Shown one piece after another: positions 63,587 through 64,000 of a stretch of 64,000 nt of DNA. Source of the DNA: Asparagopsis taxiformis (Eukaryota > Rhodophyta > Florideophyceae > Bonnemaisoniales > Bonnemaisoniaceae); contig JALQPE010002123.1 of the NCBI GenBank assembly GCA_030407315.1, positions 62,001 through 126,000 on the forward strand, read 5' to 3'. Within the stretch, counting starts at the first letter, position 1. Every line of letters begins with the position of its first letter. A program made the position numbers and the translations under genes. The notes under the pieces were generated by a model. The model saw nothing but the letters and a program-made list of their open reading frames with translations. It was not told the origin of the DNA and did no database searches.

Positions 63587-64000
63587 AGCTGTGATGCTTT
63601 TGTGTGCAGAAAGCTGGAACAATGAAGTGGCGAGAGTGATAAAGAGTGCTGCTGGTGGCGGTTACTGGCGTTTTAGGGAAACTTGAGCAGAGTGAAGAGG
63701 TGAGTGTGGAAGGGTTTGGGCGCCTTTGGTATAGCTTGTAGGTTGCTGAGCATCAGGCAGAGGAGGGATATGAGTGGGCATGATTTGTGGTGATTTCAAT
63801 GTGGTAAAGTATTTGAGAATCAGTGGACATGGAGGGATGGAACTCGCAGTAGACTGAGACACATAACCACAAAACGATAGAGGAGGTGAGGAAGGGGAGC
63901 ATCGTAAGTTCACACGAAAGAGAACATGCGGATGAAACTGCTGCATGTTCCGGAATGACAATCGGAGGAGCCATGATGGGAGAGTGTGATGGCGTCGGGT
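63587..64000. other. 5' flank of WD-A'
   Basis: Mirror of 5058-5471. The promoter-like motif (GGGAAACTTGAGCAG) is at 63676-63690, 90 bp from the ATG. The sequence continues past the window. Confidence 0.55.

Larger units (their letters stand above)
59608..64000 (-). repeat. Right arm of inverted repeat, outer part
   Basis: Reverse-complement copy of left bases 5058-9100 or so, carrying WD-B2' (broken) and WD-A' (intact), and running off the window end. Its first 35 bp (54689-54723) are separated from the rest by copia element C. It overlaps the inner right arm by about 575 bp of WD-B sequence, so that part is present twice in the same orientation. Confidence 0.93.

Overview
The window looks like nuclear DNA of a red alga, possibly a florideophyte; this is inference. 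The evidence is two tRNA-Cys genes with short introns in the D-loop (a position known from the red alga Cyanidioschyzon merolae), uninterrupted protein genes, a small nuclear gene with a plastid transit-peptide-like N-terminus (25374-25814), and many LTR retrotransposons. No bacterial operons or ribosome binding sites are seen.

Layout. The dominant structure is a large interrupted inverted repeat. The left arm (5058-23283) is matched in reverse by 27237-36295 and again by 54689-54723 plus 59608-64000, where the window ends. A unique 3.95 kb spacer (23284-27236) holds one tRNA-Cys gene and the plastid-type gene. The left arm is a same-direction array of two gene families: WD40 beta-propeller proteins that all begin Met-Phe-Gly-Phe-Ser (WD-A, B, C, D) and small Lys/Arg/Ala-rich helical proteins (S2, S3; S1 lies just outside the arm at 2907). 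The right arm carries mirror copies. Some are intact (A', C', D', S2', S3') and some are wrecked (B1', B2').

Mobile DNA. A Ty3/gypsy chromovirus (10845-16512) with LTRs identical by eye sits in WD-C; the right-arm copy keeps the empty site. The right arm is split by an 18.4 kb insert (36296-54688) flanked by a 576 bp direct duplication of WD-B sequence. The insert holds 8.6 kb of low-gene DNA (palindromic satellite, solo mini-LTRs, a decayed Cys-rich secreted-protein gene) and a decayed copia element (A), into which copia element B has jumped. A third copia element (C, 54724-59602, LTRs identical by eye) and a 370 bp MITE-like insert disrupt WD-B2'. All three copia elements carry a primer-binding site matching the anticodon arm of initiator tRNA-Met.

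How the parts relate. The WD40 and S genes look like a locally amplified, co-oriented, interleaved pair of families. WD40 copies share a promoter-like motif 88-92 bp before the ATG (96 bp in C') and a conserved block 55-78 bp after the stop. Paralogs A and C share arm-specific variants, which suggests gene conversion within each arm. The function of both families is unknown.
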